Shown: positions 34,114-43,695 of the stretch, piece after piece
Numbering within the stretch: position 1 is the first letter of the stretch
Layout: every line of letters begins with the position of its first letter
The notes under the pieces: generated by a model
The model's input: only the letters and a program-made list of their open reading frames with translations
What the model was told of the DNA's origin: nothing
The model's database searches: none
Program-made: the position numbers and the translations under genes
NCBI RefSeq assembly: GCF_000720115.1
Contig: NZ_JOIR01000018.1
Coordinates: forward strand, 1-64,000
Origin: Streptomyces sp. NRRL F-2580
GTDB lineage: Bacteria; Actinomycetota; Actinomycetes; Streptomycetales; Streptomycetaceae
Reading direction: 5' to 3'
Length of the DNA stretch: 64,000 nucleotides

Positions 34114-35535
34114 TTACCCGCCCACGCGGGCCACGAGCACGCAGGCGTCGTCCTCCCGCTCGCTCTCGCCGAACTCCTCGATGACGATCCGTACGCAGTC
34201 CTGCGCCGACCTCGCCGCCGAGAACCGCGGCGCGAGCGCCAGCAGCCGCTCGGTGCCGTCGGCCCGGCTGAACTCGATGCTGCGCGGGGTCAGTCCGTCC
34301 GTGTGCAGCACCAACAGGTCGCCGACTTCGAGCCGTTCCTCGGCCTGTCCGTACGAGGCTCCGGAAGTCGCGCCCAGCAGGACGCCCTCCGGCGGCAGCA
34401 GGGACCGGCCCGACCCGCGGCGGAACAGCAGCGGTGCCGGGTGGCCCGCCTGCGCCCAGGACAGCACCCGGCGCGCGGGATCGTAGCGGCAGCACACGGC
34501 CGAGCCGAGCGCCGGCTGCACGGAGGTCTCCAGGAGCTGGTTGAGCCAGCCCATCAGCGGGCCGGGCTCGATCCCCGCCATGGCCATCCCGCGCAGGGCG
34601 CCCAGCATCATCGCCATCCCCGAGGTGGCGGTCACCCCGTGCCCGGTCAGGTCACCGACCGTCAGCATCGAGCATCCGTCGGGGAGTTCGAGCGCGTCGT
34701 ACCAGTCGCCGCCGATCAGCGCGCTGGTCGCCGACGGCAGGTAGTGGGCGGCCACGTCCAGCGTGCCCGCGCTGCTGTGCGGGAACCGCAGGGAGCCGCG
34801 CCACGGGGGGAGCACGGCTTCCTGCAGCTCGACCGCCAGCCGGTGCTCGGTCTGCGCGATCTCCCGCTGGCGCTGCAGCGAGTCACGGGACTCGCGCACC
34901 GCACGCTGGCTCCGGCGCAGTTCACTCACGTCCCGCAGCACGGCCCACATGGAGGCCGTGCAGCCGTCGGAGTCGAGTACCGGCTCGCCCCTCATGTGCA
35001 GCGTCCGGACGCGGCCGTCGGCCCGGACGATGCGGAACTCGCCGTCGATCGGCTTGCCGTCCACCAGGCAGGCGGTGACCCACGCGGTGAGCAGCGGCTG
35101 GTCCTCGGAGAACAGGGTGGAGCCCAGTTCGTCGAGGGGGAGCGCGCCGGCCTCGGGTGAGCGCCCGAAGATCTGGAACAGCTCGTCGGACCAACTGACT
35201 TCGTCCGTCAGCAGGTTCCACTCGGCGCTGCCGACGCGGGTCTGGGCCTCGGGCCCGGCCTCGGGCGCCGCCTGGGGGAGCTCGACGGTTTCGGGTGCCG
35301 GAGGCAGGCCCTCTTTGAGCTGGTCGAGGTGCTCGCGGAGGTCGTCGAGGTGGTGGACGGCGAGATCGCACAGCGCGCGCTGCCAGCGGCCCTGGGCGTC
35401 GTCGTCGTCCACGACGGTGTCGCGGCGGACCGCGTCCACTTCTCCCCGCAGCCGCCGGGTCTGAGAGATCAGCGCGTCCACCGACCCCGGCTCTGGCGGC
35501 TGCGCGGAACGGTCCGCGAACAGGTGGGACGGCAT
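34114..35535 (-). CDS. PAS-domain SpoIIE/PP2C serine phosphatase
   Basis: 473 residues. Seen: N-terminal coiled-coil-like helix, PAS domain with PAC tail (about 95-210: LLTDEVSWSDELFQIFG...GEFRIVRADGRVRTLHMRGEPV), linker helix ELRRSQRAVRESRDSLQRQREIAQTEHRLAVELQEAVLP, and PPM/SpoIIE domain with the metal-binding acids in GGDWYDALEL, VGDLTGHG, LHTDGLTP and EREDDACVLV. Such proteins dephosphorylate anti-sigma-factor antagonists in partner-switching modules; none is adjacent. Start ATG 35535. Confidence 0.9.
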   Translation of the reverse strand: MPSHLFADRSAQPPEPGSVDALISQTRRLRGEVDAVRRDTVVDDDDAQGRWQRALCDLAVHHLDDLREHLDQLKEGLPPAPETVELPQAAPEAGPEAQTRVGSAEWNLLTDEVSWSDELFQIFGRSPEAGALPLDELGSTLFSEDQPLLTAWVTACLVDGKPIDGEFRIVRADGRVRTLHMRGEPVLDSDGCTASMWAVLRDVSELRRSQRAVRESRDSLQRQREIAQTEHRLAVELQEAVLPPWRGSLRFPHSSAGTLDVAAHYLPSATSALIGGDWYDALELPDGCSMLTVGDLTGHGVTATSGMAMMLGALRGMAMAGIEPGPLMGWLNQLLETSVQPALGSAVCCRYDPARRVLSWAQAGHPAPLLFRRGSGRSLLPPEGVLLGATSGASYGQAEERLEVGDLLVLHTDGLTPRSIEFSRADGTERLLALAPRFSAARSAQDCVRIVIEEFGESEREDDACVLVARVGG

Positions 35536-36024
35536 GAGAACTCCGATACAGGCGCGGCACGGCCAAGTCTGAAGGAAGGACCGGTAACGACTGTTGCACA
35601 GGGCGCGACGGCGTGTAAGGCGTTTGGCAACATCCGCAACGTTCTTGCTTGTGGCATATGCCGTAGGCCTGGCGGCGGCTGTTTCGTGTGCGAACGGATC
35701 CGGTCAGTGCCCTTCCGCGGGGCGGGAGCGGCACCTGCCGGTCGGGGCCGGAGCGGGGTGTCGGCCGCGGCCGGAAACCGGCCCTCCGCGGGCCGCCGCT
35801 CGATCGTACGGCCGAGGTGTGCGAGGCCGGCCGGCCGCCGTACTCGTACCGGGCCCGGATCAACGGGCCTCACCGAGATACCCCCGAACGGAGGAACCGC
35901 CTGCCGCGCGTCAAGGCGGAGCACAGGCTTCCCACCGCACCGGCGGGTCGCTACTCTACGTGCCGGTAACGAACCGGGGGAGGTCCGCACGGGCGGGCCC
36001 GCGCAGCGTGGGGACACAACGAAC
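35536..36024. promoter_or_regulatory. 489-bp divergent intergenic region with a repeated 10-mer
   Basis: No gene is convincing here. CCGGTAACGA occurs at 35581-35590 (46 bp upstream of the phosphatase start) and again at 35963-35972 (53 bp upstream of the molybdenum enzyme start). The second copy forms a palindrome, CCGGT-AACGA-ACCGG (35963-35977). A relatively AT-rich stretch with GCAACG and GTTGCAC-like strings at 35590-35665 probably holds the phosphatase promoter. Confidence 0.45.
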
Positions 36025-38289
36025 ATGAGCGGGTCCGACCACGCCGCCGGGCAGGACCGCGACACGCGGCCGACCCGCCCCGCCGGGCAGAGCCGCCGGT
36101 CCTTCCTCACCCACCTCGTGGCCGCGCCGACCCTCGCCCTCGTCACCCGCGCCGGCGCCGACGCGCTCGCCCCGCAGCCCGCCCACGCCGTGGTGCCGTC
36201 CCTGCCCGCCATCGCCGACGTGATCGACCTCGGCGACCTGTTCATCCTGGCCGGGGCGCCCACCTCCGCCCTGCTGGCGCTCGCCGTGGAGGCGGACGGC
36301 ACCGTCCGCTTCCGGCTGCCCCGCGAGGAGGCAGGCCAGGGCCTCACCACCGCGGTGGCCATGCTGGTCGCGGAGGAACTCGACGCGCCCCTGGCCGACG
36401 TACGCGTGGAACTGGACGACGCACGGCCCGAGCTGCTCTTCAACCAGCTCACCGGATCCTCCAATTCGATCCGCTCCCTCTACGGGCCGGTCCGCCAGTG
36501 CGCCGCCACCGCCCGGGCCCGCCTCGTCGCGGCCGCCGGCCGCCGCTGGGGCCTCTCCGCGGCGTCACTGACCACCGCGAACGGCGCCGTCCGCGCCCCC
36601 GACGGCCGCACCGCCGACTACGGTTCCCTCGCCGCGGCCGCCGCCGACCCCGGCCTGGTCGTCCTCGGCGCCACCCCCAAGAAGACCGCGAAGCACACGC
36701 TCGTGGGCCGGCCGACGAGTCGCGTCGACGCCCGCGCCATGGTCACCGGCGCGCAGCAGTACACCCTCGACCTCGACGTGCCCGGCGCCAAGCCCTGCGT
36801 GGTGCGCCGCCCGCCCACCCTCGGCGGCACCGTCCGCGCCGTCGCCAACCTCGCCGCCGTCGGGGCCATGCCCGGCGTCCTGCACGTGGTGACGGTCCCC
36901 ACCGGGGTCGCCGTCGTCGCCGAGACCTTCGGGCAGGCCATCACCGCCAAGGCGGCCCTCCAGGTCACCTGGGGACCCGGCCCCGCCGACCAGCTGTCCG
37001 ACACCCAGATCCGCGCCAAGCTGCGCGCCGCCACCCCGCCACTGCTGGTACCGCCGCTGCTGACCCCGTACGTGGACGCCGAGTTCGACTTCGCCTTCGT
37101 CAGTCACGCCCCGATGGAGACCAACTCCGCCATCGCCGATGTGCGCGACGACCGCGCCGAGATCTGGTCCGGCCTCAAGTCCCCGATCGTGGCCCGCGAG
37201 ACCATCGCCGCCGATCTCGGCCTGCCCCTGGACAAGGTGAAGGTGCACGTGGTCCAGGCGGGAGGCTCCTTCGGCCGGCGGCTCTTCTTCGACGCGGCCC
37301 TGGAGGCCGCCCGCGTCTCCAAGGCCTGCCGCCGCCCGGTCAGGCTGATGTGGACCCGCGTGGACGACACCCGGCACGGCCGGATGCGCCCCGCCACCCA
37401 TCACAAGATCCGGGCCACCCACCTGCTGGGGGAGGTCCTCAGCTTCGAACACCGGGTCGCCGCCGCCGAGACCGACTTCCGGCACGGGCTCGGCGAGATC
37501 ATCACCGCCACGGCAGCGAGCCTGCCGCTGGGGATCGGCAACGCCACCCTCGCCCAGACCCTGTTCCTGACCACGGTGAAGTCCCCGTACCACTTCGGCC
37601 TCACCACCCAGGCGCTCACCGAGGTGCCCACCGGCATCCCCACCGGATCCTGGCGCTCGGTGTACTCCGCCAACACGCGCGGCGCCGAGGAGATCGTGGT
37701 CGACGAACTCGCCGCGCGCACCGGCCGGGACCCCTACCGCTTCCGCCGCACCTTCCTGAAGACCGATGCCCAGCGCGCCGTACTCGACAGGGTGGCCACG
37801 GAAGGGGAGTGGGGGCGGCCGATGGAGGCGGGCTGTGCGCAGGGCATCGCCTTCCACGAGGAGTACAAGTCCCGCACCGCGTGCCTCGTCGAGATCGACA
37901 CCCGGGACCCGGAGCGCGTCCGCGTCACCAAGGCGGTCATCGCCGTGGACGTGGGCCTGCCGGTCAACCCGCGCGGGCTGGAGGCCCAGATGATCGGCGG
38001 CCTGACCGACGCCATCTCCACCACCCTGCGGGCCGGTCTGCACCTGGACAAGGGCCTGCCGCTGGAGGGCAGTTACAGCCAGTTCCACTGGGCGCAGCAG
38101 CGGGACACCCCGCGTGACGTACGGGTCTTCGTGCTGCCCGCGACAGGGGAGGAGCCGGGCGGGGCCGGCGAGCTCGGCGTGCCCGCCGCCGTCGGTGCGA
38201 TCGCCAACGCCTGGGCCCGGGCCACCGGTTCCAAGCCGCGCAGCTTCCCCCTCGACTTCGACGTCGACTTCACCCCCTATCCCCGCTAG
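36025..38289 (+). CDS. Tat-exported molybdenum hydroxylase large subunit (IorB-like)
   Basis: Molybdopterin-binding subunit of a xanthine oxidase-family hydroxylase, 754 residues. Seen: Tat motif QSRRSFLTH (22-30) and A-x-A cleavage near 54; HAPMETNSAIADV, VQAGGSFGRRLFF (Mo-cofactor contact, FGRR as in isoquinoline 1-oxidoreductase-type enzymes), GSWRSVYSANTRGAEE, and the catalytic Glu in GGAGELGVPAA (about 715). With the 2Fe-2S subunit next door it forms a two-subunit, FAD-less enzyme that passes electrons to a periplasmic acceptor. Start ATG 36025. Substrate (aldehyde, N-heterocycle) unknown; no cytochrome or maturation factor is adjacent. Confidence 0.87.
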   Translation: MSGSDHAAGQDRDTRPTRPAGQSRRSFLTHLVAAPTLALVTRAGADALAPQPAHAVVPSLPAIADVIDLGDLFILAGAPTSALLALAVEADGTVRFRLPREEAGQGLTTAVAMLVAEELDAPLADVRVELDDARPELLFNQLTGSSNSIRSLYGPVRQCAATARARLVAAAGRRWGLSAASLTTANGAVRAPDGRTADYGSLAAAAADPGLVVLGATPKKTAKHTLVGRPTSRVDARAMVTGAQQYTLDLDVPGAKPCVVRRPPTLGGTVRAVANLAAVGAMPGVLHVVTVPTGVAVVAETFGQAITAKAALQVTWGPGPADQLSDTQIRAKLRAATPPLLVPPLLTPYVDAEFDFAFVSHAPMETNSAIADVRDDRAEIWSGLKSPIVARETIAADLGLPLDKVKVHVVQAGGSFGRRLFFDAALEAARVSKACRRPVRLMWTRVDDTRHGRMRPATHHKIRATHLLGEVLSFEHRVAAAETDFRHGLGEIITATAASLPLGIGNATLAQTLFLTTVKSPYHFGLTTQALTEVPTGIPTGSWRSVYSANTRGAEEIVVDELAARTGRDPYRFRRTFLKTDAQRAVLDRVATEGEWGRPMEAGCAQGIAFHEEYKSRTACLVEIDTRDPERVRVTKAVIAVDVGLPVNPRGLEAQMIGGLTDAISTTLRAGLHLDKGLPLEGSYSQFHWAQQRDTPRDVRVFVLPATGEEPGGAGELGVPAAVGAIANAWARATGSKPRSFPLDFDVDFTPYPR

Positions 38290-38343
38290 CCCCTTCCCCG
38301 CCAGCCCCTCACCCCTCGCCGGTTCCGGATCCAGGAGTACGCC

Positions 38344-38799
38344 GTGCCCTCGCACACCTTCACCGTCAACGGGCAGAGCGTCACCGTGGACGCGCCCGAC
38401 GACCTGCCCCTGCTGTGGGTGCTCCGCGACATGTTGGGAGTGCGCGGCCCCAAGTACGGCTGCGGTGTGGACGTCTGCAAGGCCTGCACCAGCCACCTCG
38501 ACGGCGTCGACGTCCGTCCGTGCGTGGTGCCCGTCTCCGCGTGCGCGGGCAAGTCGGTGACCACCATCGAGGGACTGGCGAGCGGGGACGAACTGCACCC
38601 CGTGCAGGAGGCCTGGCTCGAACAGGACGTCGCCCAGTGCGGCTTCTGCCAGCCGGGCCAGATCATGGCCGCCGTCGCCCTGCTCAAGCGCACCCCCGAG
38701 CCCACGGACGAGGACATCGACGCCATCGCCAACATCTGCCGTTGCGGCACGTACTTCCGGATCCGCGAGGCCATCCGCAGCGCGGCCGCCAGGATGTGA
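38344..38799 (+). CDS. 2Fe-2S subunit of the molybdenum hydroxylase (IorA-like)
   Basis: 151 residues with two 2Fe-2S clusters. Seen: plant-type cluster Cys in [17 protein letters not shown] plus a later Cys in DVRPCV, and the second cluster CGFCQPGQ...[11 protein letters not shown]. No signal peptide of its own: it presumably folds with the Tat-bearing large subunit and is carried out with it. Start GTG 38344 after AGGAG. 54 bp after the large subunit, so one operon. The gene order large-then-small is the reverse of iorAB. Confidence 0.92.
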   Translation: MPSHTFTVNGQSVTVDAPDDLPLLWVLRDMLGVRGPKYGCGVDVCKACTSHLDGVDVRPCVVPVSACAGKSVTTIEGLASGDELHPVQEAWLEQDVAQCGFCQPGQIMAAVALLKRTPEPTDEDIDAIANICRCGTYFRIREAIRSAAARM

Positions 38800-38932
38800 G
38801 CGGCGGCGGACCCCGGTCTTCCCCCGTGGATGCCGGGATCCGGCCGCTCTTGGTCAAACCTACGCGGCCCGGCGGACGTTGGCAGGGTCCGCCGTGCCCA
38901 GTGAGCGGGCGAGACGGGTATCACAGCGCACA

Positions 38933-40381
38933 GTGAGCGGCGGGTGGTTGAATGCGCCGGTGTCCCGGTCCGACGACGTCCTCAAGCTGCACCGGCTCGC
39001 CCACGCCGGAGGATCGGCCGCGCTGCTGGAGTGGCTCTCCGCCCGCCTCGGCGGATGGACCGGGGTCGTGGACGCCGGGCGGGGCCGGGGACCGGCGACC
39101 GCCGTGCGGGGCGCCGCCGAGCTGAGCGCCCGCGGCGTACGGTCGGCCGTCCTGCACGCCCCCGGCTCCGCCACGCTGCTGTTCGCGCTGGACGGCGGGC
39201 GCGCGCTGGCCGCCGTACTGGAACAGCCGCACCACCCCGACGCCGCCGCCCTGCTCGCGGACGCCGTCGTACCGCTGGCGCTCGTCCTGCGCGCCGAGGA
39301 GGCCGCGCGGCGGGAGGAGCGGGCCGCGCTCGCCGAGTCGCGGGCCCGTGAGGCGGTGCTGCACCTGCTGATGAACGGGCGGCTCTCCACCGCCCACCAG
39401 ATCGCCGAGGCGCTGGGGCCCTCGCTGCCCGAGCCGATGCGGATGTACCTCGTCGAATGCCGCGCCGGCCGGCGCGCCGAAGTGGCGCGGCGGTGCGAGG
39501 AGCTGACGGACGGCCGGGCCTGGATCGTGCGCTGTCCGGTCTACGTACGCCACCTCATCGTGCTCGTCCCGGCCGGGCCGGCCGCGGTGTCCGCCGGCCA
39601 CGACCCCCTCGCCGAGGCGCTGGTGGCGGTGGCCCCGGACTGCACGGTCGGGGTCAGCGGGGAGCTGTGCCTGCGCGAGGCGCCGGCCGCCTACCACCAG
39701 GCCTTCCACGCCCTGGCCGTGGCCCGGGAGCGGGGCGAGCGGCACGCCCGCTTCGGGCCCGGGCCCGAGCTGGTGCTCGCCGCGCACGAGGCCGGGGCCG
39801 ACTGGGCCGAGGCCCTGCTCGCGCCCCTGCACGCGTACGAGCCCCGGCGTCCCCAGGACCCCGGCGGACAGGAACTGCGCGCCACCGCCCACGCCTGGCT
39901 GAACTTCACCTCGCACGCCACGCGGCTGCTGAAGATCCACCGCAACACCCTCGCCGCCAGGCTCCGGCTGGTCGAGACGCTGCTCGGGCTGGACCTCGCG
40001 CGCCTCGGCGACCAGGCGGCGCTCTCGCTGGCGCTGCGGCTGACCCCGGGAGCGTGGCGGGGGAACGCGGCGGCCGCGGCGGCGGCCACCCCCGGTCTCG
40101 ACGCGGTGCTGCGCGATCCGCGCGTGACCGCCTGGGCCCGCGCCCAGCTGAGCGCGCTGAGCGGCCCGGACGCACCGCCGGGCGCCCGGGCCACGATCCG
40201 CGCCTGGCTGGCGCACGACGCGCAACTCGCGGCGACGGCCGCGGCGCTGGGCGTCTCCGTGCCGGGCGCCCGCAAGCGGCTGACCCGTATCGAGGTGCTG
40301 CTGGAGCGCTCCCTGCTCCAGTCCCCGAGCGCCCGCCACGACCTGTGGCTGGCCCACCGGGCGGAGGAGCTCGCAGGGTGA
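38933..40381 (+). CDS. PucR/CdaR-type helix-turn-helix regulator
   Basis: About 482 residues. Seen: N-terminal GAF/PucR-like sensing region, a central segment with REAVLHLLMNGRLSTAHQIAEALGPSLPEPMRMYLVEC, and two C-terminal HTH units: LNFTSHATRLLKIHRNTLAARLRLVETLLG (about 322-351; the PucR HTH_30 pattern with IHRNTLAARL) and HDAQLAATAAALGVSVPGARKRLTRIEVLL (about 427-456). Start uncertain: GTG 38933 or GTG 38960; an upstream GTG at 38879 is less likely. It follows the molybdenum enzyme by 133 bp in the same direction, and regulators of this type often control purine or N-heterocycle oxidation, so it may control that operon (inference). Confidence 0.8.
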   Translation: MSGGWLNAPVSRSDDVLKLHRLAHAGGSAALLEWLSARLGGWTGVVDAGRGRGPATAVRGAAELSARGVRSAVLHAPGSATLLFALDGGRALAAVLEQPHHPDAAALLADAVVPLALVLRAEEAARREERAALAESRAREAVLHLLMNGRLSTAHQIAEALGPSLPEPMRMYLVECRAGRRAEVARRCEELTDGRAWIVRCPVYVRHLIVLVPAGPAAVSAGHDPLAEALVAVAPDCTVGVSGELCLREAPAAYHQAFHALAVARERGERHARFGPGPELVLAAHEAGADWAEALLAPLHAYEPRRPQDPGGQELRATAHAWLNFTSHATRLLKIHRNTLAARLRLVETLLGLDLARLGDQAALSLALRLTPGAWRGNAAAAAAATPGLDAVLRDPRVTAWARAQLSALSGPDAPPGARATIRAWLAHDAQLAATAAALGVSVPGARKRLTRIEVLLERSLLQSPSARHDLWLAHRAEELAG

Positions 40382-40432
40382 CACAAGCCGCAAAAGGGCT
40401 GATCGGCGAAAATATTCGACGATCATGCCTCA

Positions 40433-42373
40433 ATGAGGCGAATCAATGCGAAACGCGTGCTGGTCGGTGAACCGCTCGACACCGCTCGCCTGGGCGAGAC
40501 CCTGCTGCCCAAACGGCTCGCCCTGCCGATCTTCTGCAGCGACCCCCTCTCCTCCGTGGCCTACGCCACCGAGGAGATCCTGCTGATCCTGGCCCTCGCC
40601 GGCGTCGCACTGCTCCACCTCACCTGGTACGCGGCCGCCGCCATCGTCTTCCTGCTCCTGGTGGTCGTCGCCTCCTACCGGCAGACCTGCCACGCCTACC
40701 CCGGCGGGGGCGGCGCGTACGTCGTCAGCGCGGAGAACCTCGGCCAGACCGCCGCGCTCACCGCCGCGAGCGCCCTGCTCGTCGACTACGTGATGACCGT
40801 CGCGGTCTCCGTCGTCTCCGGCGTCTCCGCCATCACCTCCGCGATTCCCTCGCTGAACGACCACGAAGTGGCCCTGTCCGTCGCCTTCGTGGTGCTGCTC
40901 ACCCTGATGAACCTGCGCGGCGTACGGGAGTCGGGCCGGGTCTTCGCCATCCCCACCTACGGCTTCGTCCTCGTCATCTACCTGATGTTCGCCGTCGCCG
41001 CCGTACGCCTCGGGACCGGCGAGACCATCCGCGCCGAGTCCGCCCACCTGCCGATCACCGCCGAAGGCACCTACACCGGCATCGCCCTGGTCTTCCTCGC
41101 GATGCGCGCCTTCGCTTCCGGCTGCACCGCGCTCACCGGCGTGGAGGCGATCAGCAACGGCGTGCCCGCCTTCCGCAAGCCCAAGGCGAAGAACGCGGCG
41201 ACCACGCTCGCCGCGATGGGCGCGCTCTCGGCCACGATGTTCATGGGCATCACGGCCCTGGCCATGTCGTACCAGGTACACGTCGCGGCCGACCCCACCG
41301 AACTGGGCCTGCCGCCCGGCACCGCGACCTCCACCGCCCTCGCCCAGATCGGCCGCGCCACCTTCGGCAACTGGCACTTCCTCTTCTACCTGCTCCAGGC
41401 CGTCACCGCCGGCGTCCTGATCCTCGCGGCGAACACCGCCTTCAACGGCTTCCCGATGCTCGCCTCGATCCTGGCCGGGGACCAGTACGCGCCCCGCCAG
41501 CTCGCCAACCGCGGCGACCGGCTCGTCTACTCGAACGGCGTCGTCCTCCTCGCCCTCGCCGCGATCGCCCTCATCGTCGCCTTCGACGCCCAGCTGACCC
41601 GCCTCATCCAGCTCTACATCATCGGCGTCTTCGTCTCCTTCACCCTCTCCCAGGCCGGCATGGTCCGGCACTGGGGCAAGGAGCTCGCCTCACCCGCCAC
41701 CCCGCCCGAGGAGCGCGTCCACATCCACCGCAGGCGCGCCATCAACGCGGTCGGCGCCTCCCTGACCGCGCTGGTCCTGGTCATCGTCCTGCTCACCAAG
41801 TTCACGCACGGGGCCTGGCTCGTCGTCATCGCCATGCCGCTGCTCTTCCTCGGCATGAAGGGCGTACGCCGCCACTACGAGCAGGTCGCCCGGCAGGTCG
41901 CCGTGGACCCCCACGTCACACCGCGCAAGCCGGCCCGCCACCACGTCCTCGTGCTCGTCGCCGCCGTGCAGGCCCCGACGCTCAAGGCCATCGGCTACGC
42001 GCAGGGGCTGCGCCCCGACACCCTGACGGCGGTCACCGTCGCCGCGGACGAGGGGGAGGCGGCCCGGCTGCGGGAGGCCTGGGCCGCGCACGATCCGGGG
42101 CTCCCCCTGAAGATCCTGCACTCGCCCTACCGCGAGGTGGTGGGCCCGATCATGGCCCACGTCCAGGAACTGGCCGCGGGCGACGCCACGGACGTGCTGT
42201 CGGTGGTGATCCCGGAGTACGTCGTCGGGCACTGGTGGGAACAGCCGCTGCACAACCAGAACGCCCTGCGCCTGAAGGCGCGGCTGCTGTTCACGCCGGG
42301 CGTCGCGGTGATCGACGTGCCGTACCTGCTGGAGTCGGCGAAGTCCGCCCGGCCCGCGGGGCGGGAGGGGTAG
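40433..42373 (+). CDS. APC-family permease, KimA-like
   Basis: 646 residues, about 12 transmembrane segments and a cytoplasmic C-terminal domain (about 470-646). Seen: PIFCSDPLSSVAYATEEILL in TM1 (unwound-helix motif of KimA-like APC transporters), YPGGGGAYVVSAENLG, TGVEAISNGVPAFRKPKAKNAATTLA, ANTAFNGFPMLASILA. KimA proteins are high-affinity potassium:proton symporters controlled by c-di-AMP; other APC members move amino acids, so the substrate is inferred. Start ATG 40433 has no ribosome site. Its last 83 bp overlap the end of the convergent CdaR-type gene. Confidence 0.85.
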   Translation: MRRINAKRVLVGEPLDTARLGETLLPKRLALPIFCSDPLSSVAYATEEILLILALAGVALLHLTWYAAAAIVFLLLVVVASYRQTCHAYPGGGGAYVVSAENLGQTAALTAASALLVDYVMTVAVSVVSGVSAITSAIPSLNDHEVALSVAFVVLLTLMNLRGVRESGRVFAIPTYGFVLVIYLMFAVAAVRLGTGETIRAESAHLPITAEGTYTGIALVFLAMRAFASGCTALTGVEAISNGVPAFRKPKAKNAATTLAAMGALSATMFMGITALAMSYQVHVAADPTELGLPPGTATSTALAQIGRATFGNWHFLFYLLQAVTAGVLILAANTAFNGFPMLASILAGDQYAPRQLANRGDRLVYSNGVVLLALAAIALIVAFDAQLTRLIQLYIIGVFVSFTLSQAGMVRHWGKELASPATPPEERVHIHRRRAINAVGASLTALVLVIVLLTKFTHGAWLVVIAMPLLFLGMKGVRRHYEQVARQVAVDPHVTPRKPARHHVLVLVAAVQAPTLKAIGYAQGLRPDTLTAVTVAADEGEAARLREAWAAHDPGLPLKILHSPYREVVGPIMAHVQELAAGDATDVLSVVIPEYVVGHWWEQPLHNQNALRLKARLLFTPGVAVIDVPYLLESAKSARPAGREG

Positions 42374-43604
42374 GCGCCTCCCCGGCGGCCTGCCGGACCG
42401 CGGAGGCCCGGCCCGCCGCGTGCGGGCCCGCCGCCTGCGGGGCCGCGGCGTGCTGGACCACCGCCGCGTGCGCCAGCGCCAGTTCCACCACGTGCCGCGG
42501 GTCGGTGAGGGAGCGGCCGGTGAGCTGCTCCAGGCGGCGCAGCCGGTTGGAGACGGTGTTGCGGTGGCAGTACAGCCGCTGCGCGGCGTACGTGGTCGAG
42601 CCCTGGCAGGCGAGCCAGGTCCCGAGGGTGGTCAGCAGGGTCCGCCGGTCCTCGGCGGGCAGCGCGAGCACCGGGCCCAGCACCACCTGCCGCAGTCGGC
42701 CCGCGAGTTCGGCCTGGCCGGCGACCAGCGCGGCCGGCAGCCGTTCGTCCAGCAGCGCGGTGCGCGGACCGCCGGACTCGGGAGCCGTGCGCAGCGCCAA
42801 GGCCGCCAGCCGGTGCGCTCCCGCCAGTTCGGCCGCCGCCCCGACGACCGGGCTGACCCCGGCGCGCAGCCCGAGCGGCGCGAGCAGCTCCCGTACGGAC
42901 TCCAGCGGATGGTGGCCCAGCTCCACCAGGCCGATCTCCCCGTCGCCGCGGATCCGCCACAGCACGCGCGGAGCGGAGGCCCCGGCCTTGGCGGCGGCCG
43001 GGCCCTCGCCGCCGGAACCCACGACGACCACCGCGAAGCGGCCCCGCTCCGGCAATCCCAGCCGCGCCGCGGCCTCCGAGGCCGTCGGCCCCCCGTCGGG
43101 CGCCGCCCCGTTGAGCAGGACGTCCAGCAGGGCGGCCCGGCGCTCCCTGTCGCGGTCGGCGCGCACGGCCTCGGTGCGGTGGTACGACTCGGTGAGGGCG
43201 TCCGTCATCTGGTCCAGGACGTCCCATAACGCGGGCGCACCCGGCAGCAGCCGGGGCAGCGCCGCCCGGTCGTGCGCGGCCACGGCCTCGGTGAGGGTCT
43301 GCCAGAGCAGCCGGCCGCCGCGGCGGTAGGTGCGCAGCAGGGAGGCGAGCGGCAGCCCCTGTTCGGCCCGCAGCGCACCGGTGGCCCGGGCGTCGGCCAG
43401 CTCGACGGGAAGCCCCCGTGAGCTGCGGACCAGGCCCTCGACGGCCTGGCGGAGGTGGTGGTGGATCCGCTCGCGCAGCTCGGCCCGGCCGAGCAGGGCG
43501 GCGTAGGCGGGATCCTCGGTCAGCGTCCGGTCGGCGAGCCGGTCCGCCGCGACGGCGAGCCGGCGGGACAGGTCCTCGCGTATCTCCTCGATGATCCGCT
43601 CCAT
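42291..43604 (-). CDS. CdaR/PucR-family transcriptional regulator
   Basis: 437 residues. Seen: N-terminal all-helical RsbT-like region (EEIREDLSRRLAVAADRL...RGLPVELADARATGALRAEQGLPLASLLRTYRRG), GGDEF-like central part, and C-terminal HTH_30 TLGTWLACQGSTTYAAQRLYCHRNTVSNRLRRLEQLTG (about 350-387). The tail (about 405-437) is Ala/Pro/Arg-rich and is encoded antisense to the permease end. Start ATG 43604. Divergent from the TetR gene across 142 bp that holds a perfect palindrome. Confidence 0.88.
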   Translation of the reverse strand: MERIIEEIREDLSRRLAVAADRLADRTLTEDPAYAALLGRAELRERIHHHLRQAVEGLVRSSRGLPVELADARATGALRAEQGLPLASLLRTYRRGGRLLWQTLTEAVAAHDRAALPRLLPGAPALWDVLDQMTDALTESYHRTEAVRADRDRERRAALLDVLLNGAAPDGGPTASEAAARLGLPERGRFAVVVVGSGGEGPAAAKAGASAPRVLWRIRGDGEIGLVELGHHPLESVRELLAPLGLRAGVSPVVGAAAELAGAHRLAALALRTAPESGGPRTALLDERLPAALVAGQAELAGRLRQVVLGPVLALPAEDRRTLLTTLGTWLACQGSTTYAAQRLYCHRNTVSNRLRRLEQLTGRSLTDPRHVVELALAHAAVVQHAAAPQAAGPHAAGRASAVRQAAGEAPTPPAPRAGRTSPTPAGTARRSPRRPA

Positions 43605-43677
43605 GACGGGCAGCCTGACACGGGGGAGGGGACGGTGGGGAGGGCCCGGAGACGGCACATCCGCTACCGTGTGCGAA

Positions 43678-43695
43678 TCACTGCACTTGCAGTGA
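43678..43695. promoter_or_regulatory. Perfect 18-bp palindromic operator upstream of tetR-type gene
   Basis: TCACTGCACTTGCAGTGA: 8-bp perfect arms with CT centre, followed directly by a second short palindrome GTGATCAC (43692-43699). It is 51 bp before the TetR ATG and 73 bp before the divergent CdaR start; probable autoregulatory site. Confidence 0.75.

Noticed and set aside
36565..38598. Long minus-strand frame across the molybdenum hydroxylase genes
   Set aside because: It is antisense to complete catalytic and iron-sulfur motifs and has no motifs of its own.
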